Positions 7,407 to 16,400 of a DNA stretch of 64,000 nucleotides are shown here, one piece after another. Numbering within the stretch: the first letter of the stretch is position 1; each line of letters starts with the position of its first letter. The notes beneath the pieces are model-generated. The model saw nothing but the letters and a program-made list of their open reading frames with translations. It did not search any database and was not told the DNA's origin. The stretch spans positions 62,001-126,000 of the forward strand of contig NZ_CP010515.1 in the NCBI RefSeq assembly GCF_003431325.1. The letters are read 5' to 3'. Source of the DNA: Acidilobus sp. 7A (GTDB lineage Archaea > Thermoproteota > Thermoprotei_A > Sulfolobales > Acidilobaceae). The translations under genes and the position numbers were made by a program.

Positions 7407-8602
7407 TCACTCTCTCAGCTCCCTCAGCGCCTCCCCCAGGGCCTCAACGTCCTCCTCCCTGTTGGGGAAGTGGACAGAGGCCCTCATCCCCCAGACCCCA
7501 GCGGCCCCCCTCGCCGTTATCACTACCCCTCTCGCTGCCAGCCTTCTCACGACGTCCTGGGCCTGCCTTATGCTGTCGCCCAGCCTGAAGAGCACTATGC
7601 CTGAGGCCTTCGACTGCTCGGGCGGGCTGAGCACGTCAGCCCTAAGGTCCTCAAGCGCCTCCACAAGGGCCCTCCTCAGCCTCATCACCTGGGCCTCCAC
7701 GCCCTCTATGCTCACCTCGTTTATCAGCGAGGCGGCCGAGGCGGCCGCCCTGAAGGGCATAACTGGTATGAAGCCGCCGTACTCGAACTTGAGGGGTGAG
7801 TCGGCCTTAAACGGGTCAACGTAGAACGGCGCCTTGTTGGGGTCGAGCCAGTAGGCGTCCCAGTCCCTCACGGGGGCGTTGGAGTACCCGGGCCTCGGGG
7901 GCTGGAGCTCCTCAACTGCCCTCCTGCTCACGCACATGCCGCCCAGGCCGAAGGGGGAGAGGAGCCACTTCTGCGTGCCGAAGGCCACGAAGTCCGCCCT
8001 GTCAAGGCCCCTCGGCCTCAGCGCCCCGGCCTGCTGAATGGCGTCAACTACCACGTAGGCCTCAGCCTCGTGGGCCACCTTGGCGAACTCCTCAACGTCA
8101 AGCCTCGCCCCGCTGACCCAGATGACTGAGCTCATCAGGAGGGCCCTGGTCCTCCTGTCAACAACCTCGTAGAGCCTCTCAGGCTCGTAGTCGCCGTCCT
8201 GGGACCTCACTACCCTGACCTCAACCCCCCTGGCCCTGAGCCTGTAGGCCTCCGCGTGAAAGAGGGGGAAGTCCATGTCAAGTATCACTGCGTTGTCCCC
8301 CCTCTGGAAGGGTATGGAGTCAACGGCCTCCTGCACCGCTGAGGTGGTGCTGGTGCCCGTGAAGACCACCTGCTCAGGGCTGCAGCCCAGGAGGGGGCGA
8401 GCTGGGCCCTGGCCTCCTCCTTGGCGGCCCCAACGGCCTCCGGGGAGGACGCGGCCTCGGGCGAGGACTCCACCGCGTCAAGAACTGACCTGACGGCGCC
8501 TACAGCCCTCAGGGGAGGGACGCCAACTGCCGCCCAGTTTAGGTAGTGCCTTGACCTCAGGGAGGGGAACTCGGCCTCGTACGTGGGGCTCACCGGGCTC
8601 AC
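7407..8602 (-). pseudogene. Class V aminotransferase (cysteine-desulfurase-like), frameshifted
   Basis: PLP-dependent fold-type I enzyme. The N-terminal part (8602 down to about 8396) contains RHYLNWAAVGVPP. The rest (from about 8395 down) has VFTGTSTTSAVQEAV, VVVDAIQQAG with the PLP-pairing Asp, and FGTQKWLLSPFG with the PLP lysine. The two parts are in different frames, joined at a run of five Cs near 8391-8396; one more C would restore a single protein of about 398 residues. This is either a true frameshift or a base-calling error. A degraded paralogue of its C-terminus lies at 49978-50390. The stop codon coincides with the TnpB-element target motif. Confidence 0.75.
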
Positions 8603-8679
8603 GTGCCATGGGGAAGCTAAAAGCTGCTACGTAAACGGGCGTTGAATGCCTCTTGCCTGTAGAGGGCGCCCGCTGTGAG

Positions 8680-9396
8680 CTCCTTGTCCAGGGCACTATA
8701 GTAGGCACGGCCGTGCTTGGGGTCGTGGGAAATTGCTCCTCGAGGCGCTAAGGCTTGCCCAGAGGTGGTCCCTCAGCTGACCTCCTCCCCGCCCTAAAGG
8801 GCGAGGGCTCCCTCAGGGTGGTTCATAGGTTTGCGGCTTACCGCCCTCACCTTCACAGCCTCATGGCTAGCGGGTTTTACCCCACCCCGCTCCGCTCGTC
8901 CAGCGGTAGGCCGCGGGCTGGGCCTTCAGCCCTTACCCCTACCCCTCGCCAGGGGTTGCCCTCGACCCCTCCCAGCTCCCAGGGACTCGGGGATATGCAG
9001 GGCCCCTATTGGGGCATCCCCTTGCGGGGACACCATTTGTTCTGTGCAACTTTAAGTGCTCAGAGGTTTTATGTTTTACCCCACCCTTCCAGGGGCGGGG
9101 CTTGCCTCTCGCTTCTGTCAGGCAGGGTAGCAGAGGTGCGGGCCAGCTGAGGGGCCTGGTACCCGTGGTAAGCGCAATGGTGGCACAGCCGAGCGTGAGG
9201 AGGCTCCACAAGGCCTCCCTCACGGCCCCCTCGCTCTGCCTGGCTAGAGGACCTGCTGGGCTCAAGCCAGGACCCGAAGGAGGCGGCTGTGCTGTCAAAG
9301 ATCGACGACGCCGTGAGGGACCTGATGATAGTCTTCTCCGCAATACTGTGCTCGGCGGTGCTCAGCGAGGACTACCTTCACGCAGAGGGCGCTTAG
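8680..9396 (+). pseudogene. PhoU-like regulator remnant interrupted by a miniature element
   Basis: Remains of a paralogue of the AbrB-PhoU gene at 22616. Before the insert, QGTIVGTAVLGVVGN then LLLEALRLAQRW match QGTVVGTALLGVVGN and the following helix, with one frameshift. After the insert, VAQPSVRRLH and KIDDAVRD...FSAILCSAVLSEDYL match the C-terminus. Removing 8777-9116 rejoins the reading frame across LRSGRVAEVRAS without loss or duplication. The N-terminal AbrB half is missing, and a stop plus a frameshift follow the insert, so this is a dead gene. Confidence 0.7.
8777..9116 (-). mobile_element. 340-base miniature TnpB element (MITE-like)
   Basis: Has the right end and scaffold of the TnpB element (CTGACCTCCTCC at 8777) and its left end (CTTGCCTCTCGCTTCT up to 9116). 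Almost all of tnpB is replaced by about 85 bases that include CCCCTATTGGGGCATCCCC. Exactly the same deletion junction is found in the copy at 12452-12794. The flanking motif on the sense strand is TGAC. It must be moved by proteins supplied in trans. Confidence 0.8.
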
Positions 9397-9521
9397 AACG
9401 GGGGCCTCGGCTCCTAGGGCTCAGGGCCCCTCTCGGGCGGCCCAGCCAGGTCGGCCGCCTGGGCTGACAGCACGCTTGCGCGTATTGCTTAGGAAAAGCG
9501 ACGCAGCTGGAGGGGCCGCAC

Positions 9522-10034
9522 TCAGCTGTAGTACACTATGGTGACTGTCGCTGTGGTGCTGCTGTTAGCGTTGTTCCCAATAGCTACCATCACCGTGCCT
9601 GGGGCCACTGGGAAGAACACTATGCCGCCCCTCCCAACCTGTATCTTGCCACTGTCATAAGTCCAGCCCCTATTAGGCGAGTGCCAGCTCGAGGGCGGGC
9701 TGTACGTGCCTGAGATCTCCACGTAGGTGTTTGATGGGGAAGAGACTATGACCTCTATGTACCCAGCGCATTGGATGTTAAAATTGAAGTCATAGGCTGA
9801 GCTAGGCGGCTCGCTTACCGTCTGATTGCTAACAAGGGTCGTCTCGTTCTCAAGGTGCAAGAGAAACTCCTCAAAGATCGCGCGGTTCCACCCCTCATAT
9901 GAATAATTAGCCCACCTTTGCACTGTTGACGCCGTAGAGCTGTAATCGTAGTAAAACCCTAGTGCTGACAAAGCAGCAATAGCGAATAACACCATAAAGG
10001 CTATGGCTACCCACTTCCAGGCAGAGGTCTCCAC
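9522..10034 (-). CDS. Secreted or membrane-anchored protein, N-terminal TM
   Basis: A 170-residue protein with one N-terminal transmembrane helix (WKWVAIAFMVLFAIAALSAL, about residues 6-25). The extracellular part is rich in Ser, Thr, Tyr and N-glycosylation sequons (NYS, NET, NQT, NSS). The C-terminal half is predicted beta: YIEVIVSS, YVEISGTY, GGIVFFPVAPGTVMVAIG, TATVTIVYY. No family is recognised. It resembles small archaeal cell-surface or pilin-like proteins, but no pilin peptidase site is evident. ATG start; monocistronic. Confidence 0.7.
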   Translation of the reverse strand: METSAWKWVAIAFMVLFAIAALSALGFYYDYSSTASTVQRWANYSYEGWNRAIFEEFLLHLENETTLVSNQTVSEPPSSAYDFNFNIQCAGYIEVIVSSPSNTYVEISGTYSPPSSWHSPNRGWTYDSGKIQVGRGGIVFFPVAPGTVMVAIGNNANSSTTATVTIVYYS

Positions 10035-10107
10035 CCCGCGTCCCCCGTTTTTACATCGGGCTCCTTCATATAAACGCTAAGCATAACGGGCCTGACGCAG
10101 GTCCTGT

Positions 10108-10133
10108 CGTTTTCCGTAAGCTTGTGTAAAACG
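10108..10133. repeat. Palindromic motif, copy 1
   Basis: CGTTTT-CCGTAAGCTTGTGT-AAAACG is an interrupted inverted repeat. It resembles motifs at 34654-34678 and 36194-36219, which share TTTTCNNNTAACCTTGTGT and AAAA. It lies in the 283-base gap between two secreted-protein genes. Function unknown; an operator or recombination site is possible. Confidence 0.35.
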
Positions 10134-10317
10134 AACTCAGCTCACGCGGTCCCTCGAGGGCGCGGCCTCGCTGAGGCCGTGTAACGCATTTACGTCCTGG
10201 AGGCCAGAGAAGAGCTAGGGACTGGAGGCCTCGGCCCCTTGCCTCGTGACGCAAGCCGTAAAAGAGTTGAGGGCCAGGACTAGGGAGGGTTGTTGTGGTG
10301 GTTACTGAGGTGAGACT

Positions 10318-10962
10318 GTGAACTTCAGGGTTCTGCTAGCTATCATCATTGTGGTCGCCGCCTTCGCCGGCCTTTATCTCGCGTTCACCTACAGGCAGCC
10401 CCAGCGCGTCCCAGGGGGCCTCACCAACGCCTCCGCCGCGGCCCAGAACTCCACTGTGCTGGGCTACGCGGAGAAGGTCCTGGCCGAGGCGAGGGAGCTC
10501 TACGAGAACGCAGTGGAGACGAACAGGAGCTACCTGGTAAGCGTGGACAACTTCTCCGAAGAGCTCATACTTAACTCCACGTTCATAAATGGCAGCGTTA
10601 TGGCCGTAGGCCACAGGCTGTACAAGTACGTTATCCTGCAGCTTTACTATCAGCCTGAGAACTTCAGCTACACCCCCCACGAGGTCCAGGTTGACGGCGT
10701 AAAGGCTGTCCTCCTCCCGAGGCCGGAGAACGTGACTTACACTGGCGGGCAGGAGTACCGCTACCTGGTGACCTACGAGGGCAGGACCTACAGCGTGACG
10801 CTGTTCTTTGTGGGCCCCATGTTCTCCAGCTACTACGTCTGGGCTTCAACCCAGCAGGTGGGAAACCTGTACGTCGTCCAGGTCTGGGCCTCAAGGGAGC
10901 TCAGCTGCGGAGGGTGCGGCAGCATACTTTGGCTTGTGCTCGCTAACGACACCCTGACGTAG
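10318..10962 (+). CDS. Membrane-anchored extracellular protein
   Basis: A 214-residue protein starting at GTG 10318. An N-terminal transmembrane anchor (VLLAIIIVVAAFAGLYLAF) is followed by a Ser/Asn-rich external domain with several sequons (NAS, NST, NRS, NFS). The C-terminal region is beta-rich and carries a CGGCG pair of cysteines near the end. I do not recognise the family. It is divergent from the anchored protein at 9522-10034 across a 283-base gap, so both could share regulation. Confidence 0.7.
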   Translation: MNFRVLLAIIIVVAAFAGLYLAFTYRQPQRVPGGLTNASAAAQNSTVLGYAEKVLAEARELYENAVETNRSYLVSVDNFSEELILNSTFINGSVMAVGHRLYKYVILQLYYQPENFSYTPHEVQVDGVKAVLLPRPENVTYTGGQEYRYLVTYEGRTYSVTLFFVGPMFSSYYVWASTQQVGNLYVVQVWASRELSCGGCGSILWLVLANDTLT

Positions 10963-11013
10963 CTGTGTGGCACAGCTGAGCTAACGCCCTGAGCACCCCT
11001 GTCGCTGAGCAGC

Positions 11014-11382
11014 TTACTCCATGGCTGGCCTGCCCTGGCCCCGCTCGGGCTCTATGACGACAGCTGTCCCATAGGCTATGATCTCGTCCATGTACTCGCT
11101 TATCTCGTTCGAGTCCAGCCAGAAGCTGATAACGGCGTTGGCCCCGAGCTCCCTGGCGTGCGCGGCCATCCTCTCTATGGCCTGCTGCCTCGCCTGCTCC
11201 GCCAGCTCCGTGAACTCCTTTATTTCTCCCCCGGCGAGAGCCCTGAGGCCGGCCAGGAACCTGCCTCCGAAGCCCCTTGACCTCACTGTCACCCCGAGGG
11301 CCACCCCGAGGACCCTGACGACCCTGTAGCCGGCCACGTAGGGAGCTGTAGTAACTATTATGTCGCCCTCCCTTATGGCCAT
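11014..11382 (-). CDS. UPF0145 (YbjQ-like) protein
   Basis: A 122-residue member of the UPF0145/YbjQ family, which forms pentameric dodecin-like assemblies; its role is not established. The matching pattern is IIVTTAPYVAGYRVVRVLGVALGVTV at the start, then an amphipathic helix EQARQQAIERMAAHARELGANAVISFWLDSN, then YGTAVVIEP at the end. ATG at 11382. A TATA-like TTTTAG lies about 40 bases upstream on the minus strand. Confidence 0.85.
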   Translation of the reverse strand: MAIREGDIIVTTAPYVAGYRVVRVLGVALGVTVRSRGFGGRFLAGLRALAGGEIKEFTELAEQARQQAIERMAAHARELGANAVISFWLDSNEISEYMDEIIAYGTAVVIEPERGQGRPAME

Positions 11383-11446
11383 GAGCTCACCGCGCTTCCA
11401 GCGTGGGCCCAGCTAAAAGCTGTTTTTCTCTACATGGGAAGGTCCC

Positions 11447-12863
11447 TCAGCCCCCGAATGCCTTCCCTATGAGGGGCTCAGAGGGGCAGTAGCCCCTGTC
11501 CGTCTTCACTATCCACGAGGAGTCCATGAGCTGGGTGAGGTAGTTGCTCAGCTCGGAGTCGCTGACCCTGGCCCCCTCGCTGGCCTCGAGGGCCCTCCTG
11601 ATCTCTGACCAGGCGGCGCACCTGGCTATAGTCCTCATTATTGCGAGGTACCTCTCCCTCGCCACGTACCTTGTCCTCAGGAAGCTCTCGAACTCCTCCC
11701 TTATGAGGCCAAGGGCCGTCCTCAGCGTCCTCTCAAGGGCCCTGCCGAGGTCCCTGCCCTGGCCGTAGTAGTAGCCGAAGTAGGTGAGCCAGCCCGGTAT
11801 GCCGCCAATCGCGTCGTAGACAGTGTCGTACTTCCTGAACTCCACCCCCAGCTCGCTGAGGCCTAGCCTGAGGAACTGCTCTGCCATCTCCCTGCTAAAC
11901 GGCTTGAGCTCCACCTCGTTCATTGCCCTCCCGTAGAGGGGCGACCTGGGGTCCTCTACGCCCAGGTACCTGTAGAGGAGGCCCATCTTTGAGCCGCTGA
12001 GCACAACCCTGACCCTCCTGAGGTTGTCAAAGGAGTAGGCGAGGGCGGGCAGCAGGTTGGCCCCCCTCATGTTTATGAGCTCCTGGGCCTCGTCAATAAC
12101 AAATACCACCCTGTCCTCTGCCCAGTCGTTGAGGGCCTCGAACAGCGACGATATGGTGACCCTCTTCCGCCCTCCCCACCTGAGCCTCACGCCGCCCCCC
12201 ATGACCTCAACCCCCTCGACCCTCCTGAGGAGCTCCAGGAGGCCGGGGAACCTGCTGGTGAGCCTGTTGACCTCCCTCTCGAGCTCGACCACGAGGTCCC
12301 TGTAGGAGGCGAAGCCCTTCTCCTCGAACTTCCTGAGGTCCACGTATATGTAGGGCAGGCCGAGCTCGTTAAGGGATATCATGATAACTGAGGACTTGCC
12401 AGTCCTCCTGAGGCCCAGCGCAAGTGTTATGGGGGACGAGAGCGACTTGACAAAACGAAAGGCAAGCCTCGCCCCTTCCAGGGGCGGGGTAAGGCATAAA
12501 GCCCCTGAGCACTTAAAGTTGCACGGGACAAATAGTGTCCCCGCAAGGGGATGCCCCAACAGGGGCCCTACATATCCCCAAGTCCCTGGGACCCAGGGGA
12601 TGGGGGCAACCCCTGGCGAGGGATAGGGGTAAAGGGCTGAAGGCCCAGCCCGCGGCCTACCGCTGGACGAGCGGAGCGGGGTGGGTGCTTACCGCACCCA
12701 CCAGCCGTGAGGTGATGAAGGTGAAGGCGGTAAGCCGCAAACCTATGAACCGCCCTGAGGGAGCCCTCGCCCTTTAGGGTGGGGAGGAGGTCAGCCTCTC
12801 TATCTCCGCCTCCCTGTCGAAGAAGTCCCTCCTAGAAGACTTAGGAGCGGGGTCAAACAGCAA
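11447..12863 (-). pseudogene. Archaeal AAA-type ATPase (Arch_ATPase) split by a miniature element
   Basis: Encodes an archaeal STAND-like ATPase. The N-terminal segment from TTG 12863 reads LFDPAPKSSRRDFFDREAE. After the insertion the frame resumes KSLSSPITLALG then Walker A GLRRTGKSS, Walker B VVFVIDEAQEL and sensor VVLSGSKMG, with a winged-helix-like C-terminus. The insertion at 12452-12794 lies between residue 23 and Walker A. Its removal, keeping TGAC, rejoins the frame as EIER-VKSL. The remaining open frame could start inside the element, but it lacks the conserved N-terminal RRDFFDRE motif. Confidence 0.85.
12452..12794 (+). mobile_element. 343-base miniature TnpB element inserted in an ATPase gene
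   Basis: Plus-strand orientation. The left end AAAACGAAAGGCAAGCC follows TTGAC at 12447-12451, and the right end GGGGAGGAGGTCAG finishes at 12794. It shares the internal deletion junction and most bases with 8777-9116, and its right half matches the full element at 5863. The following bases CCTCTCTATC would be its guide. No coding capacity. Confidence 0.85.
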
Positions 12864-12865
12864 GG

Positions 12866-12906
12866 CTTCTACCCCTGGAAGCTACTTCTACCCCTAGAAG
12901 TTATAA
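12866..12906 (-). promoter_or_regulatory. ATPase promoter with tandem palindromic operators
   Basis: On the minus strand TTATAA (12906-12901) is followed at once by CTTCTAGGGGTAGAAG (12900-12885, a perfect palindrome around GGGG). After three bases comes CTTCCAGGGGTAGAAG (12881-12866), and then the TTG start at 12863. Two 16-base palindromes 19 bases apart across the expected transcription start look like a repressor operator, or alternatively a pair of RNA hairpins in the leader. Confidence 0.6.
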
Positions 12907-13040
12907 GCGCCCTGCAGCGTAAGGCGGCTCGTTGCCCCTGAGGCTGTCGTGCCCTTAAAGGTGGACAACACTCTAGGGCGCTCTCAAAGACCTTCATGAT
13001 ACGCTCTGCGACGTGAGCTTCGGCCTAAGCTCTATGTTTT

Positions 13041-13080
13041 TGTAATTTAATATAAAATTACACTAAAGCCCACTTATATT
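13041..13080 (+). promoter_or_regulatory. Promoter region of the two-gene nuclease unit
   Basis: TGTAATTT-AATATA-AAATTACA (13041-13062) is an 8-bp-armed inverted repeat that contains a TATA-like core. CTTATATT at 13073-13080 is a second candidate TATA box about 45 bases before the GTG start at 13126. The inverted repeat could be an operator for a local regulator. Confidence 0.4.
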
Positions 13081-13125
13081 GGCGGCCCTCTCAGTATACA
13101 GGGACAGCTGACCCAGGGGATTAGA

Positions 13126-14388
13126 GTGGCTAGCTGCCAGTCCAGGTTTCCTAAGGTGAAGTACTGCGACGAGAGCTGGTGGCAGGACTTCTTCACCAAG
13201 GACCTGGCCGAGTTCTACGCCTCGCTCGAGGGGCTACTCAGTGCCAGGGATGCCTTAATTAACGAGCTTTCAGGGGACATGGCCCAGGTTCTTGCTGACC
13301 CACAGAGGAGGGACCTCGCGCTAAGGGTCCTGTTCGGAGGCCTTGACGAGGGCTGCCTTGAGAAGATAAGGCACTATCACCCTACATATGAGTGGGTTAA
13401 AGGTGTTGGCAGTATTGGCATAAGTAATGTTGATATTACGTCGTGTATCAGAGGTGGCAAGGCCGCGCACTTCTACAGGGAAGTGCTTGGGATAGGGCTT
13501 GCAGAACAGTTCGATGAGGATATGAAGATGCGCGGGGGACTCCTAAATCAATTAAAGACTATGAGCTTTGAGGAAATAAGTAAAGAAAAGCTAGGGATTT
13601 CAATAAAAGGGTATGATAAAACTATTATAATGAACGACTTATCTGAAATGAGGAAAATTGTTGGCAAAATCTACAACTACCTCAAGAAAAAGCAAGTTAT
13701 ACAGGTACAGCACGAGCAAGCGAATTATGGCCTGGATCTGGTCAAAGCCTTTGAGGACTTCCTAAATAAGAGCATCAAGCTACTGCCGCTCTACAACCCG
13801 TTCACGTTCTTCATACAGTCCTTACGCTCAACGCCAAGGCCTTACCTTAGCATCATGTACGGCGAGGAGCTGTTCAGCGACCCCGTCAGGAACTTAATGA
13901 GCAAATATGGTGTTGAGCTAACGAAGATATTAGACCCGGGCCTATACGTACAATCTAAGAACGACGAGCTAGCAATTATTGGACATAAAGATGGAAGCGT
14001 TGGTAAACTAATAGACGAGTTAGTGCAGAAAATCTATGATATAATATCTAAATTAAATAGTTATGGTTACCTTGTAAGTGATGAAGATGAATATAAGAAA
14101 TACGTCAAGGCGAAGTATAACGAAGAGATATCGGCAGGTTACACGCTTGAGAAGCTGATGACAGAAGCGGATTTTGACTACAAAAAGTACTGTCAAGGAA
14201 GGGATATTGCAGTTGAAAGAGGCGTCGTCAAGACATATGAGCAAGTATTTGAGAGAGGCGAGTTCAAGATACGTGATGAAACAACCATAGGATATGAAAG
14301 GTTCTTAGAATTGTTCTCGCCATTATTGTTCCTCGGCATTGCCTGGATTGAGGGTGGTGAACTACACGTCGCGTGCCTAGGTGGTTGA
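13126..14388 (+). CDS. Unknown 420-residue protein of a two-gene unit
   Basis: I do not recognise this protein. It is mostly helical with charged amphipathic stretches, no membrane spans and no clear nucleotide-binding motif. Aromatic-rich segments include YCDESWWQDFF near the N-terminus and YNPFTFFIQSL in the middle; the end is hydrophobic (LFSPLLFLGIAWIEGG). Base composition falls well below its surroundings from about 13380 to 14350, with AT-ending codons, which suggests recent acquisition. Its stop overlaps the next gene by eight bases, so the two are probably co-translated and work together. Start GTG 13126. Confidence 0.75.
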   Translation: MASCQSRFPKVKYCDESWWQDFFTKDLAEFYASLEGLLSARDALINELSGDMAQVLADPQRRDLALRVLFGGLDEGCLEKIRHYHPTYEWVKGVGSIGISNVDITSCIRGGKAAHFYREVLGIGLAEQFDEDMKMRGGLLNQLKTMSFEEISKEKLGISIKGYDKTIIMNDLSEMRKIVGKIYNYLKKKQVIQVQHEQANYGLDLVKAFEDFLNKSIKLLPLYNPFTFFIQSLRSTPRPYLSIMYGEELFSDPVRNLMSKYGVELTKILDPGLYVQSKNDELAIIGHKDGSVGKLIDELVQKIYDIISKLNSYGYLVSDEDEYKKYVKAKYNEEISAGYTLEKLMTEADFDYKKYCQGRDIAVERGVVKTYEQVFERGEFKIRDETTIGYERFLELFSPLLFLGIAWIEGGELHVACLGG

Positions 14389-16249
14389 TGTGGCTCAGGA
14401 GGCTGAGGTTGTTGAGAAGGAGCTTAAGGAGCTTCCTGAAGAAGGCTATATACTGTACATTCTTCGCGTCCGCCGCCCTAAGGGCCTGGGCACATTATCG
14501 ATACAGACAACACCAGGCAACGCAAGTTCCACTGCCATTAGTGAGGGCGAAGAGATCAGGATTAGGCTGGCCAGGGTTGGCGTCAGCTTTGAAAGGCCTG
14601 CTGACATCAAGCTCAGCCTTAACGCGGAGACGCCAAGCTTCTCAGCACCGAGGCAGTTACAGCTGGTGCCCGTTGTGGTTTCCTTCAACAGCGTTAGCCC
14701 AATATCGCTAAAGGTTGATGAGAGCGTTCCTGTCAATGTTGTGCCAAGAGCTAAGATATCGTTACAGCCAGTCACGGTCTCGTTCAGCAGGCCGAACGCT
14801 CTAAGCCTTCAGATTGACAGCAGCTATCACGTGCCGCAGAGGACCACCTACGAGCTTAAGCCGGTGTCAGTAACGTTTGCCCAGCCTGGGCAGGTGTCAC
14901 TTGGGAACGTCAGCGATGAGGTGCGCGGCCTTGGCGTTACCCCAGCAAGCGCCACAGGGAGCGCCACAGAGTCAGCGGCGGCGCCCAGCCCCTACGAGCT
15001 GAGTGAGGGCGAGATAGGCGAGGTCGAGAGCGCCGTTGACAGGGCCCTGTTCGGCCTGGGCAGGCTCATGCCCGACAGGCCCCTGCTAATTATTGCAAGG
15101 CACGCCAAGGGCTTTGACTACATAGAGTTCCTCAAGAGGGCCCTCAGGGAGGTCTATAGGGTCAGGGTCGGGGGCCTGCCGGAGCCAAAGCACGTGAGCA
15201 GCGTCACCGACCTACAGCTGCTCATACCCGTTGAGGTCGGCGCCGGGGGAAGGCTCTTCGTAATAGACCTGGTCAGCGGCGATCTGGGCGGGCTACTGAA
15301 AAAGGGTGAGGTCAAAGGATCCTTGCAGGTCACTCTCTGTAGGATCAGGGACAGGCTAAGGGAGCTGTTCTCCCAGGGCTACGGCTTTATAGTGATCTAC
15401 GGTGACCACTACGTACTTAGGGAGCTGTACTACGTACTCAGGATGCTGTTGTCCCAGGGCTACTGTGACCACTACGTAGACAGCCCTGTGAGCGGCGTCC
15501 AGGCCGAGGCCCCCCGCAAGGGCGCCCCTGAGAACTACCTGTTAACTACATGGAAATCGATAAGTCCTGAGACCTTAAAAGAGAGCCTCTACGTCCTGCT
15601 CGCTAACCTGATGTGGGGCAGGGTCAGCGAGCCGAAGATGGACTATGAGGACATAGGCAACTTCGACGGGCTCGTCGTCAGGCTTGAGGATGAGTACTGG
15701 AAGGCCCTCGAGGGCGCCCTTAAGGACTTCAACGTACAGGTCCTGGTCAGGCCCAGCGCTGAGGGCGATGAGGCAGGCCGCGAGTCCATGAGCCACTACC
15801 TGACCAAGGCCTTCGTTGTCAACTACCTGGTCAGCAGGCTGACAGAGGAGTTCAAGGGGAAGGGGGCCAGGGAGGACGAGGCGAGGCGGAAGGCGTTAGG
15901 CTGCGTCAGGACAGAGCACCAGCCGGGCGGCGCCAACGTCAGGTTCGACGTATATGTTAAAGATAAAGATGCTAACAGTGACTGCGGCTCCATGAGCGAC
16001 CTGGTAGTTGAGGTTGAGACTCTCTACGGCACGGGCACGGCGCTCCACAAGGTCCTGGACACGATAGAGAGCAGGGTAAACGCGGGCGCAAGCAGGCTCT
16101 GGGTCGTCGTGCCGAACCCTCAGGCCGTCATTTACCTGCCGCAGCTGCTTAGGCTCGAGAGGTACGCCAGGGAGCGCTTCAAGGGCAGGGAGATAAGGTT
16201 CTACACCCTTGACGTAAAGGACGGCGCCCCGTCAGGCTGGTTGAAGTAG
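14381..16249 (+). CDS. Beta-repeat protein with C-terminal PD-(D/E)XK-like nuclease domain
   Basis: A 622-residue protein. Residues about 65-185 hold three or four repeats of a beta unit of the form (L)xPVxVSFxxPxxLSLxID, likely a stacked-beta or binding module. After a low-complexity linker, residues about 210-400 form an alpha/beta region with PLLIIARHAKGFDYIEFL and FIVIYGDHYVLRELY. Near residues 530-570 RFDVYV followed by SDLVVEVETLYGTG and HKVLDTIESR fits a restriction-endonuclease-like core (Asp then Glu-x-Glu), followed by WVVVPNP. The nuclease call is pattern-based. The overlap with the upstream gene suggests a defence or mobile-element function. Confidence 0.75.
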   Translation: MVDVAQEAEVVEKELKELPEEGYILYILRVRRPKGLGTLSIQTTPGNASSTAISEGEEIRIRLARVGVSFERPADIKLSLNAETPSFSAPRQLQLVPVVVSFNSVSPISLKVDESVPVNVVPRAKISLQPVTVSFSRPNALSLQIDSSYHVPQRTTYELKPVSVTFAQPGQVSLGNVSDEVRGLGVTPASATGSATESAAAPSPYELSEGEIGEVESAVDRALFGLGRLMPDRPLLIIARHAKGFDYIEFLKRALREVYRVRVGGLPEPKHVSSVTDLQLLIPVEVGAGGRLFVIDLVSGDLGGLLKKGEVKGSLQVTLCRIRDRLRELFSQGYGFIVIYGDHYVLRELYYVLRMLLSQGYCDHYVDSPVSGVQAEAPRKGAPENYLLTTWKSISPETLKESLYVLLANLMWGRVSEPKMDYEDIGNFDGLVVRLEDEYWKALEGALKDFNVQVLVRPSAEGDEAGRESMSHYLTKAFVVNYLVSRLTEEFKGKGAREDEARRKALGCVRTEHQPGGANVRFDVYVKDKDANSDCGSMSDLVVEVETLYGTGTALHKVLDTIESRVNAGASRLWVVVPNPQAVIYLPQLLRLERYARERFKGREIRFYTLDVKDGAPSGWLK

Positions 16250-16400
16250 CGAGGAAGCTTCTGGACGAGTGGAGGAAGTTGAAGGGTGAGCCAGCGGGCG
16301 GCGCTGAGGAAGGCGTTACGCCAGCTCACTAACGTTCGCGTTTTCAGAGGTCGCTAACTTATAGGCCCTGGCCGGAGCTGTTTCAGTCATTGGTCAGAGC

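Noticed and set aside
12452-12559. ATPase gene taken as intact with a start inside the miniature element
   Set aside because: The frame does run into the element, but the conserved RRDFFDRE N-terminus lies beyond it and rejoins exactly when the element is removed.
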